Positions 8,536-17,167 of a stretch of 37,800 bases of DNA are shown in pieces. The DNA comes from a virus: positions 1 to 37,800 of IMG/VR virus record IMGVR_UViG_3300031218_000005, one strand, 5' to 3'. The position numbers and the translations under genes are program-made. The notes beneath the pieces were generated by a model. That model saw only the letters and a list, made by a program, of their open reading frames with translations. It was not told where the DNA came from and searched no databases. Positions within the stretch are counted from its first letter, which is position 1, and each line of letters begins with the position of its first letter.

Positions 8536-10149
8536 ATGATAAAAGAAGATATTTCTAATTTAGGAAAGTATAGCAAGGCTAAAATAACTGCCATATGTGA
8601 TAATTGTCTTAATGAAAAGAAAACAACAATGAAATTATATACATCATATGGATATAAAGCAGGTGTGTACTTATGTAGGAGTTGTAAGATGAAGAAGAAT
8701 AATCTAGAAAAATATGGAGTTGATAATGTGTTTAAACTAGACAGTGTTAAAGATAAAATAAAAAGTAGCAACCAAGAAAAATACGGTGTTGATAATGTAT
8801 CACAGTCTGATATTATTAAAGATAAAATAAGAGTTAGTAATTTAGAAAAGTATGGAGTGGAACACCATATGAAGAATAATAATGTTTTACAGAAACAGAA
8901 AGATAGCAATTTAAAAAAATATGGTGTAGAGAATATTTCTTCACTAGATAGTGTTAAAGAAAAAAAGATATCTACATGTCTTAAAAATAATGATGTTGAA
9001 TTTATATTCCTAGACAAAGTCTTTATAGAAAACAGAAGAAACAACAATTTAGAAAAATATGGCGTAGAGAGTGTTCTTAGTTCAAAAGAAATAAGAGACA
9101 AAATAAAAAATACTAATTTAAAAAGGTATGGCGTAAGAAATCCCTCTATGAATAAAGACATTTCTAATAAAATAAAAAGCAGTGTATTAAGAACCAAACA
9201 TAAACAAATATTAGACAGAGGTGATATTTTATCTATTGATAGTGATAATAGAATGTTCGAAGCTTTTTGTAATAGTTGTAATAATAAATTTGATATAAGC
9301 TATTTTCTATACTACAAGCGAAGAGAAACTAATACAGAGATATGTACTATATGCAATGAGATAGATAAGCACCAATCTGGGAAAGAAATAAAAGTATTTA
9401 ATTTTATAAATGATAATTATAGTGGTGTTATAATACAAAACCATAGAATATTAAACAAAGAATTGGATATATATTTACCAGAATTAAATATTGCTTTTGA
9501 AGTGAATGGACTATATTGGCATTCTGAAATATTCAAAAGCAAAAATTATCACAAGGATAAGTATGACATGTGCAAAAGTAATAATATACAACTTATACAT
9601 CTATGGGAAGATAATTTGGACTATAATTTCGAAATTATAAAATCAATGATATTGAACAAGATTAATATGTCAATTTATAAGATATGGGCAAGGAAATGTA
9701 TTATTAAAGAAGTATGTGATAATAATGTTATCAAGGAGTTTTTAAATAAGAACCATATACAAGGATATGCTTCTTCGTCTGTGAAGGTTGGACTATACCA
9801 TAATGAAGAGTTGGTTAGCCTTATGACATTCAAAAAAAGTAAAGATAAATATGATTTAAATAGATTTTGTAATAAATTAAATACCAGTGTTGTAGGTGGT
9901 GCTTCAAGATTATTAAAGTATTTTAATAGGAATTATTCAAATAAAATATTTACTTTTTCTGATAATTCTTATAGCAATGGCGATTTATATAAGACATTAG
10001 GATTTGATATAGAATACAATCTTAAACCAGACTATAAATATGTACAAAACAATATAAGGATTCATAAGTTTAACTTCAGAAACAAAGACACCTCTGTGTT
10101 ATACAGAATCTATGATGCTGGTAAAGTTAAATATTACATGAGGGGATAA
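8536..10149 (+). CDS. KYGV-repeat homing endonuclease, Vsr-like core
   Basis: A 537-residue paralogue. After a zinc site (CDNC, CRSC) come six intact KYGV modules and one degenerate one (CLKNNDVEFIFL). Then follow a second zinc site (CNSC, CTIC), the core ELDIYLPELNIAFEVNGLYW, HLWEDN, and a GNAT-like region with NHIQGYASSS, LVSLMTF, VGGASRLLKYF and LYKTLGF. WEDN replaces the WEDD of the other copies. The N-terminus is shorter than in the 17483 and 21629 genes, lacking the stretch before the first zinc site. It follows the previous stop codon after three bases, so the two are probably co-transcribed. Confidence 0.78.
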   Translation: MIKEDISNLGKYSKAKITAICDNCLNEKKTTMKLYTSYGYKAGVYLCRSCKMKKNNLEKYGVDNVFKLDSVKDKIKSSNQEKYGVDNVSQSDIIKDKIRVSNLEKYGVEHHMKNNNVLQKQKDSNLKKYGVENISSLDSVKEKKISTCLKNNDVEFIFLDKVFIENRRNNNLEKYGVESVLSSKEIRDKIKNTNLKRYGVRNPSMNKDISNKIKSSVLRTKHKQILDRGDILSIDSDNRMFEAFCNSCNNKFDISYFLYYKRRETNTEICTICNEIDKHQSGKEIKVFNFINDNYSGVIIQNHRILNKELDIYLPELNIAFEVNGLYWHSEIFKSKNYHKDKYDMCKSNNIQLIHLWEDNLDYNFEIIKSMILNKINMSIYKIWARKCIIKEVCDNNVIKEFLNKNHIQGYASSSVKVGLYHNEELVSLMTFKKSKDKYDLNRFCNKLNTSVVGGASRLLKYFNRNYSNKIFTFSDNSYSNGDLYKTLGFDIEYNLKPDYKYVQNNIRIHKFNFRNKDTSVLYRIYDAGKVKYYMRG

Positions 10150-10189
10150 GCCATTTATTTATAAATACATTAAAAATAAATGAGTTTTT

Positions 10190-10546
10190 ATGATATTAAC
10201 TAGAGAGGTCTCTATCAAGATAAGTGAGTCTAACTTTCAATACTATGATAACTTAGGATATGATGTAACAATTGGTGAGTACTTATTAATACCAATAGAT
10301 TTACTATCCAAGGGATCACATAGAGAGATAAAGTGTAAGTGTGATACTTGTGGTGTTGAGAAAGATGTGTTATTTAAAAACTATGTTAAATATGGTAATA
10401 AATGGGGTGAGTATTTTTGTAGAAAGTGTTCAGAATTTAAAAGAAAGAAAACGCTTAAAAGAAATTTTGGTGTAGATTATCCTATTCAAAATGAAGATTT
10501 AAAAAAGAAAATAAAATCATCTAGTTCTTCTAAAGAAAAATCTTAA
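10190..10546 (+). pseudogene. N-terminal stump of a KYGV-repeat homing endonuclease
   Basis: A 118-residue frame equal to the N-terminus of the family: the FQYYDNLGYDVTIGEY and LLSKGS region, a zinc site (CDTC, CRKC), a single module (RNFGVDYPIQNEDLKKKIK), then a Ser/Lys-rich end. The other repeats, nuclease core and GNAT-like domain are missing. It resembles the N-termini of the 17483 and 21629 genes more than its neighbour at 8536. Its stop overlaps that of the convergent LRR gene. Most likely a deletion remnant, though a free-standing DNA-binding fragment is possible. Confidence 0.7.
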
Positions 10547-11307
10547 TCAATAACATTATATCCATCTATTCCCCTAACTTTATCTATAGGTGGTACTTCA
10601 AATCCAAAACCATCTAAAAAGCTATAAAGCCTATCGTATAGAATAGTGTTTTTGCCTCTTATAACTTCAAATTCTTGAAATTCTTCGATTAGTTCTTCAT
10701 CTGTAAGAGAATTGTTTCTAATTTCACCCATCATAGGTTGATTTTTAAAATAATTATATAGGTAGAATAATGGATTACCATACATTTTTATATCCCCACC
10801 AACTTCTGGAAATCCTTCAAATGATGTTATGTTATTATTACTAATGTCTAAATCCCCCTCTATTCTTTTTGATATATAATCAAACGATTCTATTTTATTG
10901 TTACCACAAAACAGACCACCGTTTATAACTTCTGGTAGATATTTAAAACTTTTTATTTCATTACCAGCAAAGTCATAATGATGACCTACTTTACTAGGAC
11001 CACCTTTAAGTGTTTTTAGATTATTCATAGCACAACTATAATCACCACCAACCTCTGTTGGTCCATTATTTAGGCTAAATATACCTGACTTGTATGCATT
11101 AAAAGAAAATTTAACTTTATTTATTTTTATAGGTAGCATATATCCAACTTTATCAAATATAGAGGTTTGGAAGTTATCATTTATATCTATTGAGTAGTCA
11201 TCATTTATAGTATAGTTTACTATACCGTGTGTTGTAGCAAATTCTTTTATTTGGCTTATCTTTTCTTTATCACTTTTAAAGTCCTCATATAATTTAATAT
11301 TTCCCAC
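10543..11307 (-). CDS. Leucine-rich-repeat-like protein
   Basis: A 254-residue protein with five to six imperfect LRR-like units between about 70 and 185 (LKTLKGGPSKVGHHYDFAGN, IESFDYISKRIEGDLDISNN, ITSFEGFPEVGGDIKMYGN), a type common in large phages and of unknown function, presumably binding a protein. The start is a GTG: no ATG fits, and a perfect TTAATATATA lies exactly four bases upstream, as before several ATG starts. The first residues (MGNIKLYEDFKSDKE) resemble the N-termini of two other genes here (28410 and 29024) and the MKTYQEF-type capsid-targeting leaders of T4 internal proteins, a possible hint of packaging in the head. Transcribed divergently from the RNase R gene. Confidence 0.7.
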   Translation of the reverse strand: MGNIKLYEDFKSDKEKISQIKEFATTHGIVNYTINDDYSIDINDNFQTSIFDKVGYMLPIKINKVKFSFNAYKSGIFSLNNGPTEVGGDYSCAMNNLKTLKGGPSKVGHHYDFAGNEIKSFKYLPEVINGGLFCGNNKIESFDYISKRIEGDLDISNNNITSFEGFPEVGGDIKMYGNPLFYLYNYFKNQPMMGEIRNNSLTDEELIEEFQEFEVIRGKNTILYDRLYSFLDGFGFEVPPIDKVRGIDGYNVID

Positions 11308-11311
11308 AAAG

Positions 11312-11321
11312 TATATATTAA
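11312..11321 (-). promoter_or_regulatory. TTAATATATA motif that supports a GTG start
   Basis: Perfect motif four bases (CTTT) before GTG at 11307-11305. The conserved spacing decides this start codon. Confidence 0.6.
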
Positions 11322-11341
11322 GTTAAAACTTTACTTTTTAA

Positions 11342-11350
11342 AAATATATA
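11342..11350 (+). promoter_or_regulatory. AAATATATA late-promoter-like motif of the RNase R gene
   Basis: Weaker match to the motif, six bases before the ATG at 11357, in the 49-base gap between divergent genes. Confidence 0.4.
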
Positions 11351-11356
11351 ATAAGC

Positions 11357-13228
11357 ATGGAAAATAATAAAAAAGAAGGTGTTATAAACTTCTCAGTGAA
11401 TGGGAATGCATCAATAGAAATTGATAAAACTAAGATATACATACACAAAAGCAAGACTTTAAATGCTTTAAATAAGGATTTAGTGAGTGTAAATGTTTAT
11501 AAAAATAAATCAAGGCAAGAAGCTGAAGTAATCGAGGTATTAAAGAGAAATAGGAAAACATTTGTAGGTAAGGCAAGAGTAGGGAAAAAGACTATTTTTG
11601 TAGTTGCTGATGATAATAAAACACCTGTTGACTTCTATATAAAGGGTGGTTTAACTTGTAAAAATGGACAGAAGGTAATAGTAGAGTTTACTAAATGGAA
11701 TGATGGTAAATCACCACAAGGGAAGATAATTGAGATATTGGGAGACTCTGGTGAAAATAATGCAGAAATGAACTCAATAATGCATGATTATAATCTACCA
11801 GTAGAGTTTCCTAGAGATGTTGAGAAGGAAGCATCCAAAATCCCAAAGGAAATATCAATGAAAGATATTAGCGAAAGGAGAGATATGAGGGGAATTAAGA
11901 CATTCACTATTGATCCAAAGAGTGCCAAGGATTTTGATGATGCACTTTCAGTTAAGAATATTGAAAGTGGTTTAATAGAAGTAGGTATTCATATAGCAGA
12001 TGTTGGACATTATGTAAAGGACGGAACTTTACTAAATGATGAGGCTATTAAAAGAGCAACATCGGTATATCTCGTTGATAGAGTTATACCAATGCTACCA
12101 GAGGTTTTAAGTAATGACATATGTTCTTTGAAGCCACATGTAGATAGATTAGCATTTTCTGTAATCTTAACTATAAATGAGGATGGTAAGGTATTAAAAG
12201 AATGGTTTGGTAAGACAATAATAAATTCAGATAATAGATTTACATATGCAGAAGCACAAAGTATAATAGAGGGAGATAGCCATGTATTAGATTACGAAGT
12301 TAGGATATTAGACACAATTGCAAGGAAAATAAGAAAGAAAAGAATTGGAGAAGGTTCAATAGAAATGGGTGGTGTAGAAATACAATTTAAGTTAGCACCA
12401 GATAATAAAAAACCAATAGGTGTTTATTATAAGGTACAGAAAGAGGCTAATAAGCTTATAGAGGAATATATGTTACTAGCCAACAAAGCAGTTGCTAAGA
12501 AGCTATCAAATGCACAAAGAACAGGTGTTTATAGAGTACACAACACTCCTTCTATTGAGAAACTTAATGCACTAGCAGATATATGTGAAAGTTTTGGCTA
12601 TAGTGTAGACTTAGAGAAAACTTCTAATGATTTAAAAAAGGAGTTGAATAAATTACTAATAGAGATAAAAGACCAACCAGAAGAAAATATGATACAGACA
12701 CTAGTAACTAGGTCTATGTCTAAGGCATATTATACTATAAAGAATATTGGACATTATGGGTTAGGATTTTCACACTACTCACATTTTACATCTCCAATAA
12801 GAAGATACCCTGATCTTATAACACATAGGCTATTGTTAGGCTTATTAGAGAATAAACCTAAGTCTAATCCTCTATCTATTGAAGAAGATGCAGAGTGGTG
12901 TTCACAAAGAGAAATAATAGCATCTAAGGCTCAGAGGGATTCTATAAAATACAAGCAAGTTGAATTTCTAATGGACAAGATTGGACAAATATTCCAAGGT
13001 GTCATCACTGGTGTTACTGACTGGGGCATATATGTAGAATTAACAGATAATAAATGTGAGGGTATGATAGCACCAAATGATTTAGGAGATGGTAAGTGGA
13101 GAATAGATACTAAGAAATATACAGCCGATAATAAACTAGGTGATAAACTATCACTGGGTGATGAAATTACAATTGTTGTAGATAATGTGGACTTGGATAA
13201 GAAACAGATAAACTTTAAAAAGTTTTAA
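11357..13228 (+). CDS. rnr: RNase II/RNase R family exoribonuclease
   Basis: A 623-residue 3'-to-5' exoribonuclease. Residues 20-130 look like OB-type RNA-binding domains. The RNB catalytic domain has TIDPKSAKDFDDALS with the metal-binding aspartates D186, D192, D194 and D195, then DRVIPMLPEVLSNDICSLKP with DRLAFSV, and finally FSHYSHFTSPIRRYPDL, all hallmarks of RNase R. The C-terminal S1 domain (about 546-623) contains GVITGVTDWGIYVEL. It is shorter than E. coli RNase R (813), lacking the N-terminal helical and C-terminal basic regions. All catalytic residues are present, so it is probably active on structured RNA. Such an enzyme is uncommon in phages; it may degrade host mRNA or recycle nucleotides. 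It ends at a two-way terminator shared with the portal gene. Confidence 0.92.
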   Translation: MENNKKEGVINFSVNGNASIEIDKTKIYIHKSKTLNALNKDLVSVNVYKNKSRQEAEVIEVLKRNRKTFVGKARVGKKTIFVVADDNKTPVDFYIKGGLTCKNGQKVIVEFTKWNDGKSPQGKIIEILGDSGENNAEMNSIMHDYNLPVEFPRDVEKEASKIPKEISMKDISERRDMRGIKTFTIDPKSAKDFDDALSVKNIESGLIEVGIHIADVGHYVKDGTLLNDEAIKRATSVYLVDRVIPMLPEVLSNDICSLKPHVDRLAFSVILTINEDGKVLKEWFGKTIINSDNRFTYAEAQSIIEGDSHVLDYEVRILDTIARKIRKKRIGEGSIEMGGVEIQFKLAPDNKKPIGVYYKVQKEANKLIEEYMLLANKAVAKKLSNAQRTGVYRVHNTPSIEKLNALADICESFGYSVDLEKTSNDLKKELNKLLIEIKDQPEENMIQTLVTRSMSKAYYTIKNIGHYGLGFSHYSHFTSPIRRYPDLITHRLLLGLLENKPKSNPLSIEEDAEWCSQREIIASKAQRDSIKYKQVEFLMDKIGQIFQGVITGVTDWGIYVELTDNKCEGMIAPNDLGDGKWRIDTKKYTADNKLGDKLSLGDEITIVVDNVDLDKKQINFKKF

Positions 13229-13250
13229 TTAGAACAAAAACTAGCACAAA

Positions 13251-13282
13251 AAAAACATGACTGAATATTCAGTCATGTTTTT
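13251..13282. terminator. Bidirectional terminator between RNase R and portal genes
   Basis: A perfect 32-base palindrome centred between 13266 and 13267, with A runs on the left and T runs on the right, so either strand gives a hairpin followed by U. It serves the convergent genes ending at 13228 and 13308. Confidence 0.92.
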
Positions 13283-13307
13283 ATTTTTGTACCAATCCAT
13301 AATTATT

Positions 13308-15002
13308 TTAGAACTCAAACTCATCACCACCACCAGTATCTGGACTTGGATCATCTGTGCCACCAATATCTAAATCATCACCACCGTCATCTATTGCAGA
13401 GTCGTCTGTGTCACCTGGTCCACCATCCATGGGAGCACCTCCCTCACCTTCGAAACCTTCAACACCATCTGCCGAACCAGCACCTTTATTATTATCTCTA
13501 GCCCAGTATCTTTCATTCTCTGCTTTCTCTTCTGGTGTTAATTTAAACACATTGTCCATAATCCATTCTATATGAAAGTATGGCTGTTCTTCATTTCTCA
13601 TAACCCCTAATAAGCTACTAATAACCTCTGCCTTTTTAGACATATTATTTATCTTCTTCCAGTCCTCAAATGTTTGATTGCTATAGAAGTATATGTCTAT
13701 TTGGTTTATAAAGTTTTCATCATCAGTAAGTTCTGGGAATTCTATAAGCAGTTGTAACCTCACTGGTTTGACAATCATTTCTTTAAAATTCGCTCTAAGT
13801 CTACTAATAAAGTTATGAAATTTTATCTCATCTCTGGTCATATCTGATGCATCGGTAAATAAATTACCACCACCATTTTCAGACTCGAATCTCTGTACAG
13901 GTATTTTAGAAGCTCTTTTGAGTGCTCTGTAAAACCAATTTAACATAGTTTCATCATTTAAATCATGACCTTCTTGCTTAACAAGTTCCATATCAGGAGT
14001 ACCTGCATCACCCTCTGGGAACCATATTTGTTTATTATAATGCAATTGTTTAGAACCATTCATAGATAATGTTCCTAAATCATCATCCCATTCTACGTCT
14101 TCTGAATAGTCATGTATTAATTGTCCTATTTGTTCTTCTGCTCTTTGTCTAGACATTCCCTTAATAGGAACTGTAAATTTTTGATAAACTTGAGCATTTA
14201 ATACGTTAAACATTATTCTTGTCTGTTCAAGTATTTTAAGTTGGTTATATGGTTTTATAAGACCCTCCACATAAGAAGTTTCTGAATAATCATTTTGTGT
14301 AGAATATGATATATAAACTATCTGTGAATCTAGAAATATTCTTCTTAACTGTGGATCTTCTGGATATTGTATCCATAAGTGTCCAACATTAGGTTCATAA
14401 GCAGGTACTAATGTGTCTGGTCTTAATCCATTAAATCCAATAATATTCTTCTTTTTATCATCAAATATTATTTCTGATGCTAGATACCCATCGATTAAGA
14501 AATCTTTCATCATATTCCACGCAGTAATATTGTCAGAAAATCCATACTTAGTATAAACTTTTTTGAAATATTCTAGATATTTATCTTGTATCTCTTGTGA
14601 GTATTCATTTGAAAGTGATCTTGCTGAACAAAAATCACTTTCATCGTTATATACTATACATTCATCACACACAGAAGATACAAAATCTCTTATATCATCC
14701 TTTATAGAATACTCTCTAAGTATTCTTCTTTTATCAGCATATGATTTGTCAAGATACGGAATAGATTTTCTACTTAATACAGATGATACAGCCCTTTGGC
14801 TGAAGAAATCATAGAGAGAATTTCCCTTTGATGAATAAGGATCTTCATTGATTCCTATACCCACTTGGTTTCTTATAATCATATCATTATAATTCATCCC
14901 GTAATTTGAAAGATTTCTAAGTATTTTACTAAAGATTCCTTTATTCTCTATTGCTGAATTTGCAGTACCAAAATCTGAACTAGTAGTATTATATGTTGCC
15001 AT
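13308..15002 (-). CDS. gp20: Portal vertex protein (T4 gp20-like)
   Basis: A 564-residue portal protein, near the 524 of T4 gp20, which forms the dodecameric DNA gate at one capsid vertex and binds terminase and neck. gp20-like stretches are LKILEQTRIMFNVLNAQVYQ, the clip region DDLGTLSMNGSKQLHYNKQIWFP, and KRASKIPVQRF followed by TRDEIKFHNFISRLRANFKE and QLLIEFPEL. The last 55 residues are a Gly/Asp-rich tail unlike T4. The first five codons overlap the end of the HNH nuclease gene upstream, which may couple the two. It is transcribed toward the shared terminator at 13251. Confidence 0.92.
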   Translation of the reverse strand: MATYNTTSSDFGTANSAIENKGIFSKILRNLSNYGMNYNDMIIRNQVGIGINEDPYSSKGNSLYDFFSQRAVSSVLSRKSIPYLDKSYADKRRILREYSIKDDIRDFVSSVCDECIVYNDESDFCSARSLSNEYSQEIQDKYLEYFKKVYTKYGFSDNITAWNMMKDFLIDGYLASEIIFDDKKKNIIGFNGLRPDTLVPAYEPNVGHLWIQYPEDPQLRRIFLDSQIVYISYSTQNDYSETSYVEGLIKPYNQLKILEQTRIMFNVLNAQVYQKFTVPIKGMSRQRAEEQIGQLIHDYSEDVEWDDDLGTLSMNGSKQLHYNKQIWFPEGDAGTPDMELVKQEGHDLNDETMLNWFYRALKRASKIPVQRFESENGGGNLFTDASDMTRDEIKFHNFISRLRANFKEMIVKPVRLQLLIEFPELTDDENFINQIDIYFYSNQTFEDWKKINNMSKKAEVISSLLGVMRNEEQPYFHIEWIMDNVFKLTPEEKAENERYWARDNNKGAGSADGVEGFEGEGGAPMDGGPGDTDDSAIDDGGDDLDIGGTDDPSPDTGGGDEFEF

Positions 15003-15717
15003 GTTCTATATTATTTTTCTTTATATCCCTATTTATTTTACTACACAAAGGCTTTAAATTTGTGTAATGATTAAGTTTAATTATTTCATCTTTATTATTA
15101 GCGGTTGATAGTGGTATAGTGTGATCAATATCCCAACCATGCATTAATTTGCCATTATAAAGTCCTTTGTTTTCCCAAGTCATCCATTCTTTAAAGTTCA
15201 ATTCTAAATATTTCTTGAAATCTATAAAAGAACAACCTAGTATATTTTCGGTTTTGCTATCTTTTGAATATCCATTATAATAGAATGAGTTATATATTAA
15301 ATTTCTAACATTAGTAACCATATTAAACAATGGATCACTGTTTCTTCTTTCTTTTAAGTATTTATTTCTTCTTTCTTTGTTATTTTTCTGATATTCTTTT
15401 TGATATCTTATTTTACTTTCCTTATTCTTGTAATAGTACTCTTTTGCTTTAATTTTTCTACTTTCGCAGTTTTTTAGGTAATTCTCTTTAGCCTTTAGAC
15501 TTAATTCCTCTCTTTTTACTATATTTCTCTCTTTGAAATATTTGGCAAATTTCTCTTTATTATTCTCCCTATATTTTTTCGTTTTGTCTTTGTTCTGTAT
15601 TCTATACAAGGCAGAACATTCCTTACAATTACTCCTATGACCATCTTTGGAAGATTTGCTTTTATTAAATAACACTAATGACTTTTCGTCTTTACATACA
15701 CTACATTTCTTATTCAT
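14989..15717 (-). CDS. HNH homing-type endonuclease
   Basis: A 242-residue HNH nuclease. The N-terminus has a zinc knuckle (C5/C8, C31/C34) typical of phage HNH proteins, the middle (40-125) is a long Lys/Glu/Tyr/Asn-rich helix, and the HNH domain is at about 194-235: HGWDIDHTIPLS, then HYTNLKPLCSKINRD. The Asp-His pair and both Asn residues are present. Its start overlaps the stop of a 45-residue HTH gene by four bases (ATGA), and its end overlaps the start of the portal gene by 14 bases. This tight packing suggests insertion just ahead of the portal gene, with translation coupled across all three. Confidence 0.85.
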   Translation of the reverse strand: MNKKCSVCKDEKSLVLFNKSKSSKDGHRSNCKECSALYRIQNKDKTKKYRENNKEKFAKYFKERNIVKREELSLKAKENYLKNCESRKIKAKEYYYKNKESKIRYQKEYQKNNKERRNKYLKERRNSDPLFNMVTNVRNLIYNSFYYNGYSKDSKTENILGCSFIDFKKYLELNFKEWMTWENKGLYNGKLMHGWDIDHTIPLSTANNKDEIIKLNHYTNLKPLCSKINRDIKKNNIEHGNI

Positions 15718-15851
15718 CTACTAGCATTCTTTATTTTATAATTATATCTACCAGATGGAGTCTTTTCATAATCAATAATACCATTTTTTACCCAGTTATG
15801 TAAAGTTCTCCTTGTTATACTATATTTCTCCATTACTTCTTTTGCTTTCAT
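15714..15851 (-). CDS. Small MerR/excisionase-type HTH protein
   Basis: A 45-residue frame: MKAKEVMEKYSITRRTLHNW followed by VKNGIID and a basic wing with TPSGRYNYK. This is the compact winged HTH of MerR-like, excisionase and IS607-type proteins: helix, turn, recognition helix with RRTLHNW, then a wing. Its stop overlaps the HNH gene start (ATGA), and a TAATATATA motif precedes its ATG by four bases, as for real genes here. A separate DNA-binding subunit for the HNH nuclease, or a regulator of the cassette, is a reasonable guess; a leftover of an IS607-like recombinase is an alternative. Confidence 0.75.
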   Translation of the reverse strand: MKAKEVMEKYSITRRTLHNWVKNGIIDYEKTPSGRYNYKIKNASR

Positions 15852-15855
15852 ATAG

Positions 15856-15865
15856 TATATATTAT
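15856..15865 (-). promoter_or_regulatory. ATAATATATA late-promoter-like motif
   Basis: One-base variant of TTAATATATA, four bases (CTAT) before the ATG of the small HTH gene. Confidence 0.5.
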
Positions 15866-15911
15866 AAATGAGATGCCCCTTTTCTATATATTTCTATATA
15901 TTTCTACATTA

Positions 15912-16598
15912 TTAATACTTTTTAATATTTCTTTGTAATCTTTTTATATGTCCTTTAAGGACATCGTATTTTTCAGATATCTCAGAATTAACATCATAAA
16001 AATCGCTTAATAATGATAATGTCATCTCTCTATGTCTCTGTTCTCTTTTAGCTAGCTTAGCTTCCCATATTTGCATAAGCTTCATAGGATCATATTTATT
16101 TTTTGGATGTTGGTGGTATAAGAATCTTGGAAGTATGTCTAAGCTAACTTTATGAACTACTTTTATTCTAGATACATCATATTCATTAAGAGCATATTCA
16201 AATCCCAACCTCCTAAGTTCATCATATATACCTTGTAGGTCTACTTTTAGATAGTTATTATCTTCAAAATCTTTCTCTGTTATGTACTTATCAAATAATA
16301 ATACCCTAACCTCTAATGGTATAAAATTAAAGTTAACACCAAATGCTATAACCTTCCCAGACATCTTTCTATAATCTGCTAGAAATATTGGCGAGTATTT
16401 CATCCAATTAGACTCATCTTGGTAATGTAAAAAATAGAATCCACCATTTGACATTTTAGAAACTGGTATTGCATTAAACTCTTTTGTAGTTTTTGTATAT
16501 TGCTCATAAAAGTATAAGCTGTTGTTCTTGAAATTATCAGAAATACTATTACCATGTAATAATAAATCTAGCTTTGTTCGTTTAAATAGTTCTGCCAT
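15912..16598 (-). CDS. Unknown protein, possibly virion component
   Basis: A 228-residue protein I do not recognise with confidence. The central part (NWMKYSPIFLADYRKMSGKV, IAFGVNFNFIPLEVRVLLFD) recalls a conserved T4-like hypothetical protein with a YxPxxxxxYxD...GlNxxYLPxxxR pattern. The last 50 residues are basic and helical. There is no signal peptide or membrane segment. Position between portal and gp4 genes suggests a head or neck role, as inference only. A TAATATATA motif sits four bases before the ATG, divergent from the gp4 gene. Confidence 0.65.
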   Translation of the reverse strand: MAELFKRTKLDLLLHGNSISDNFKNNSLYFYEQYTKTTKEFNAIPVSKMSNGGFYFLHYQDESNWMKYSPIFLADYRKMSGKVIAFGVNFNFIPLEVRVLLFDKYITEKDFEDNNYLKVDLQGIYDELRRLGFEYALNEYDVSRIKVVHKVSLDILPRFLYHQHPKNKYDPMKLMQIWEAKLAKREQRHREMTLSLLSDFYDVNSEISEKYDVLKGHIKRLQRNIKKY

Positions 16599-16600
16599 AG

Positions 16601-16611
16601 TATATATATTA
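16601..16611 (-). promoter_or_regulatory. TAATATATATA late-promoter-like motif
   Basis: Motif variant ending two to four bases before the ATG at 16598, depending on the register chosen. Confidence 0.45.
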
Positions 16612-16631
16612 TTTTAGAAAAAGAACATTTC

Positions 16632-16641
16632 TTAATATATA
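16632..16641 (+). promoter_or_regulatory. TTAATATATA late-promoter-like motif
   Basis: Perfect plus-strand motif, four bases (CAAT) before the ATG of the gp4-like gene. With 16601 it forms a divergent pair in a 47-base gap. Confidence 0.6.
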
Positions 16642-16645
16642 CAAT

Positions 16646-17167
16646 ATGTTAAACTCAAAACCAAATAACAAAAAGTATCACCAAGGTAATTATAGACCTA
16701 AGAATAGAGATAAGATAGTTAAAATGAATTCAGAAGGTGGTGTCTATTTCAGAAGTGGTCTAGAACAAAGATTTATGGTTTACTTAGACATGAATGATAA
16801 TGTTAAGAAATGGGGTGCAGAATGTTTGAAGATAAGCTACCAAAAAATGAATCCAAGTTCTGGTGCTTTAAAACAACATACTTACTACCCAGATTTCTAC
16901 TATGAACTAAGAGGTAGTGATGGTGTTTTAAAACAAGTAGTTGTTGAAGTTAAGCCTATGAAAGAGTACAGAACTGTACAAATGCTTATGGAGAATAAGC
17001 TAAAAGTACCAGAAAATGGCTTAAAGAAGTTGAGGAATTTTGAATACGACCTAAAAATGGCACATACAAACAGAAGCAAGTGGGAGGCAATGATAAAGTG
17101 GTGTGATAAAAAAGGTTATAAGTTTATAATAATAACAGAAGAGCATCTAAAGCAGTATGGCGTTTAA
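16646..17167 (+). CDS. gp4: Head completion nuclease (T4 gp4-like)
   Basis: A 173-residue protein resembling T4 gp4 (gp50/gp4), a PD-(D/E)XK-fold protein needed to finish heads before tail joining. Visible motifs are VYFRSGLEQRFMVYLD, VKKWGAECLKISYQ, TYYPDFYYEL and VVEVKPMKE. The E...PDF...EVK order gives a plausible catalytic set (Glu in SGLE, Asp in YPDF, Glu-x-Lys in VEVKP). Length is close to the T4 protein (about 150). The gene is alone on the plus strand, and its stop codon overlaps that of the convergent gene at 17164-17439 by four bases, with no terminator between. Confidence 0.78.
   Translation: MLNSKPNNKKYHQGNYRPKNRDKIVKMNSEGGVYFRSGLEQRFMVYLDMNDNVKKWGAECLKISYQKMNPSSGALKQHTYYPDFYYELRGSDGVLKQVVVEVKPMKEYRTVQMLMENKLKVPENGLKKLRNFEYDLKMAHTNRSKWEAMIKWCDKKGYKFIIITEEHLKQYGV

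Noticed and set aside
6831-10542. Group I intron holding the three tandem nucleases
   Set aside because: No split exons on either side: the protease gene and the LRR gene are complete and on the opposite strand.
15714-15851. IS607-type transposon
   Set aside because: Only the HTH is there; no serine recombinase domain, TnpB or element ends are visible.
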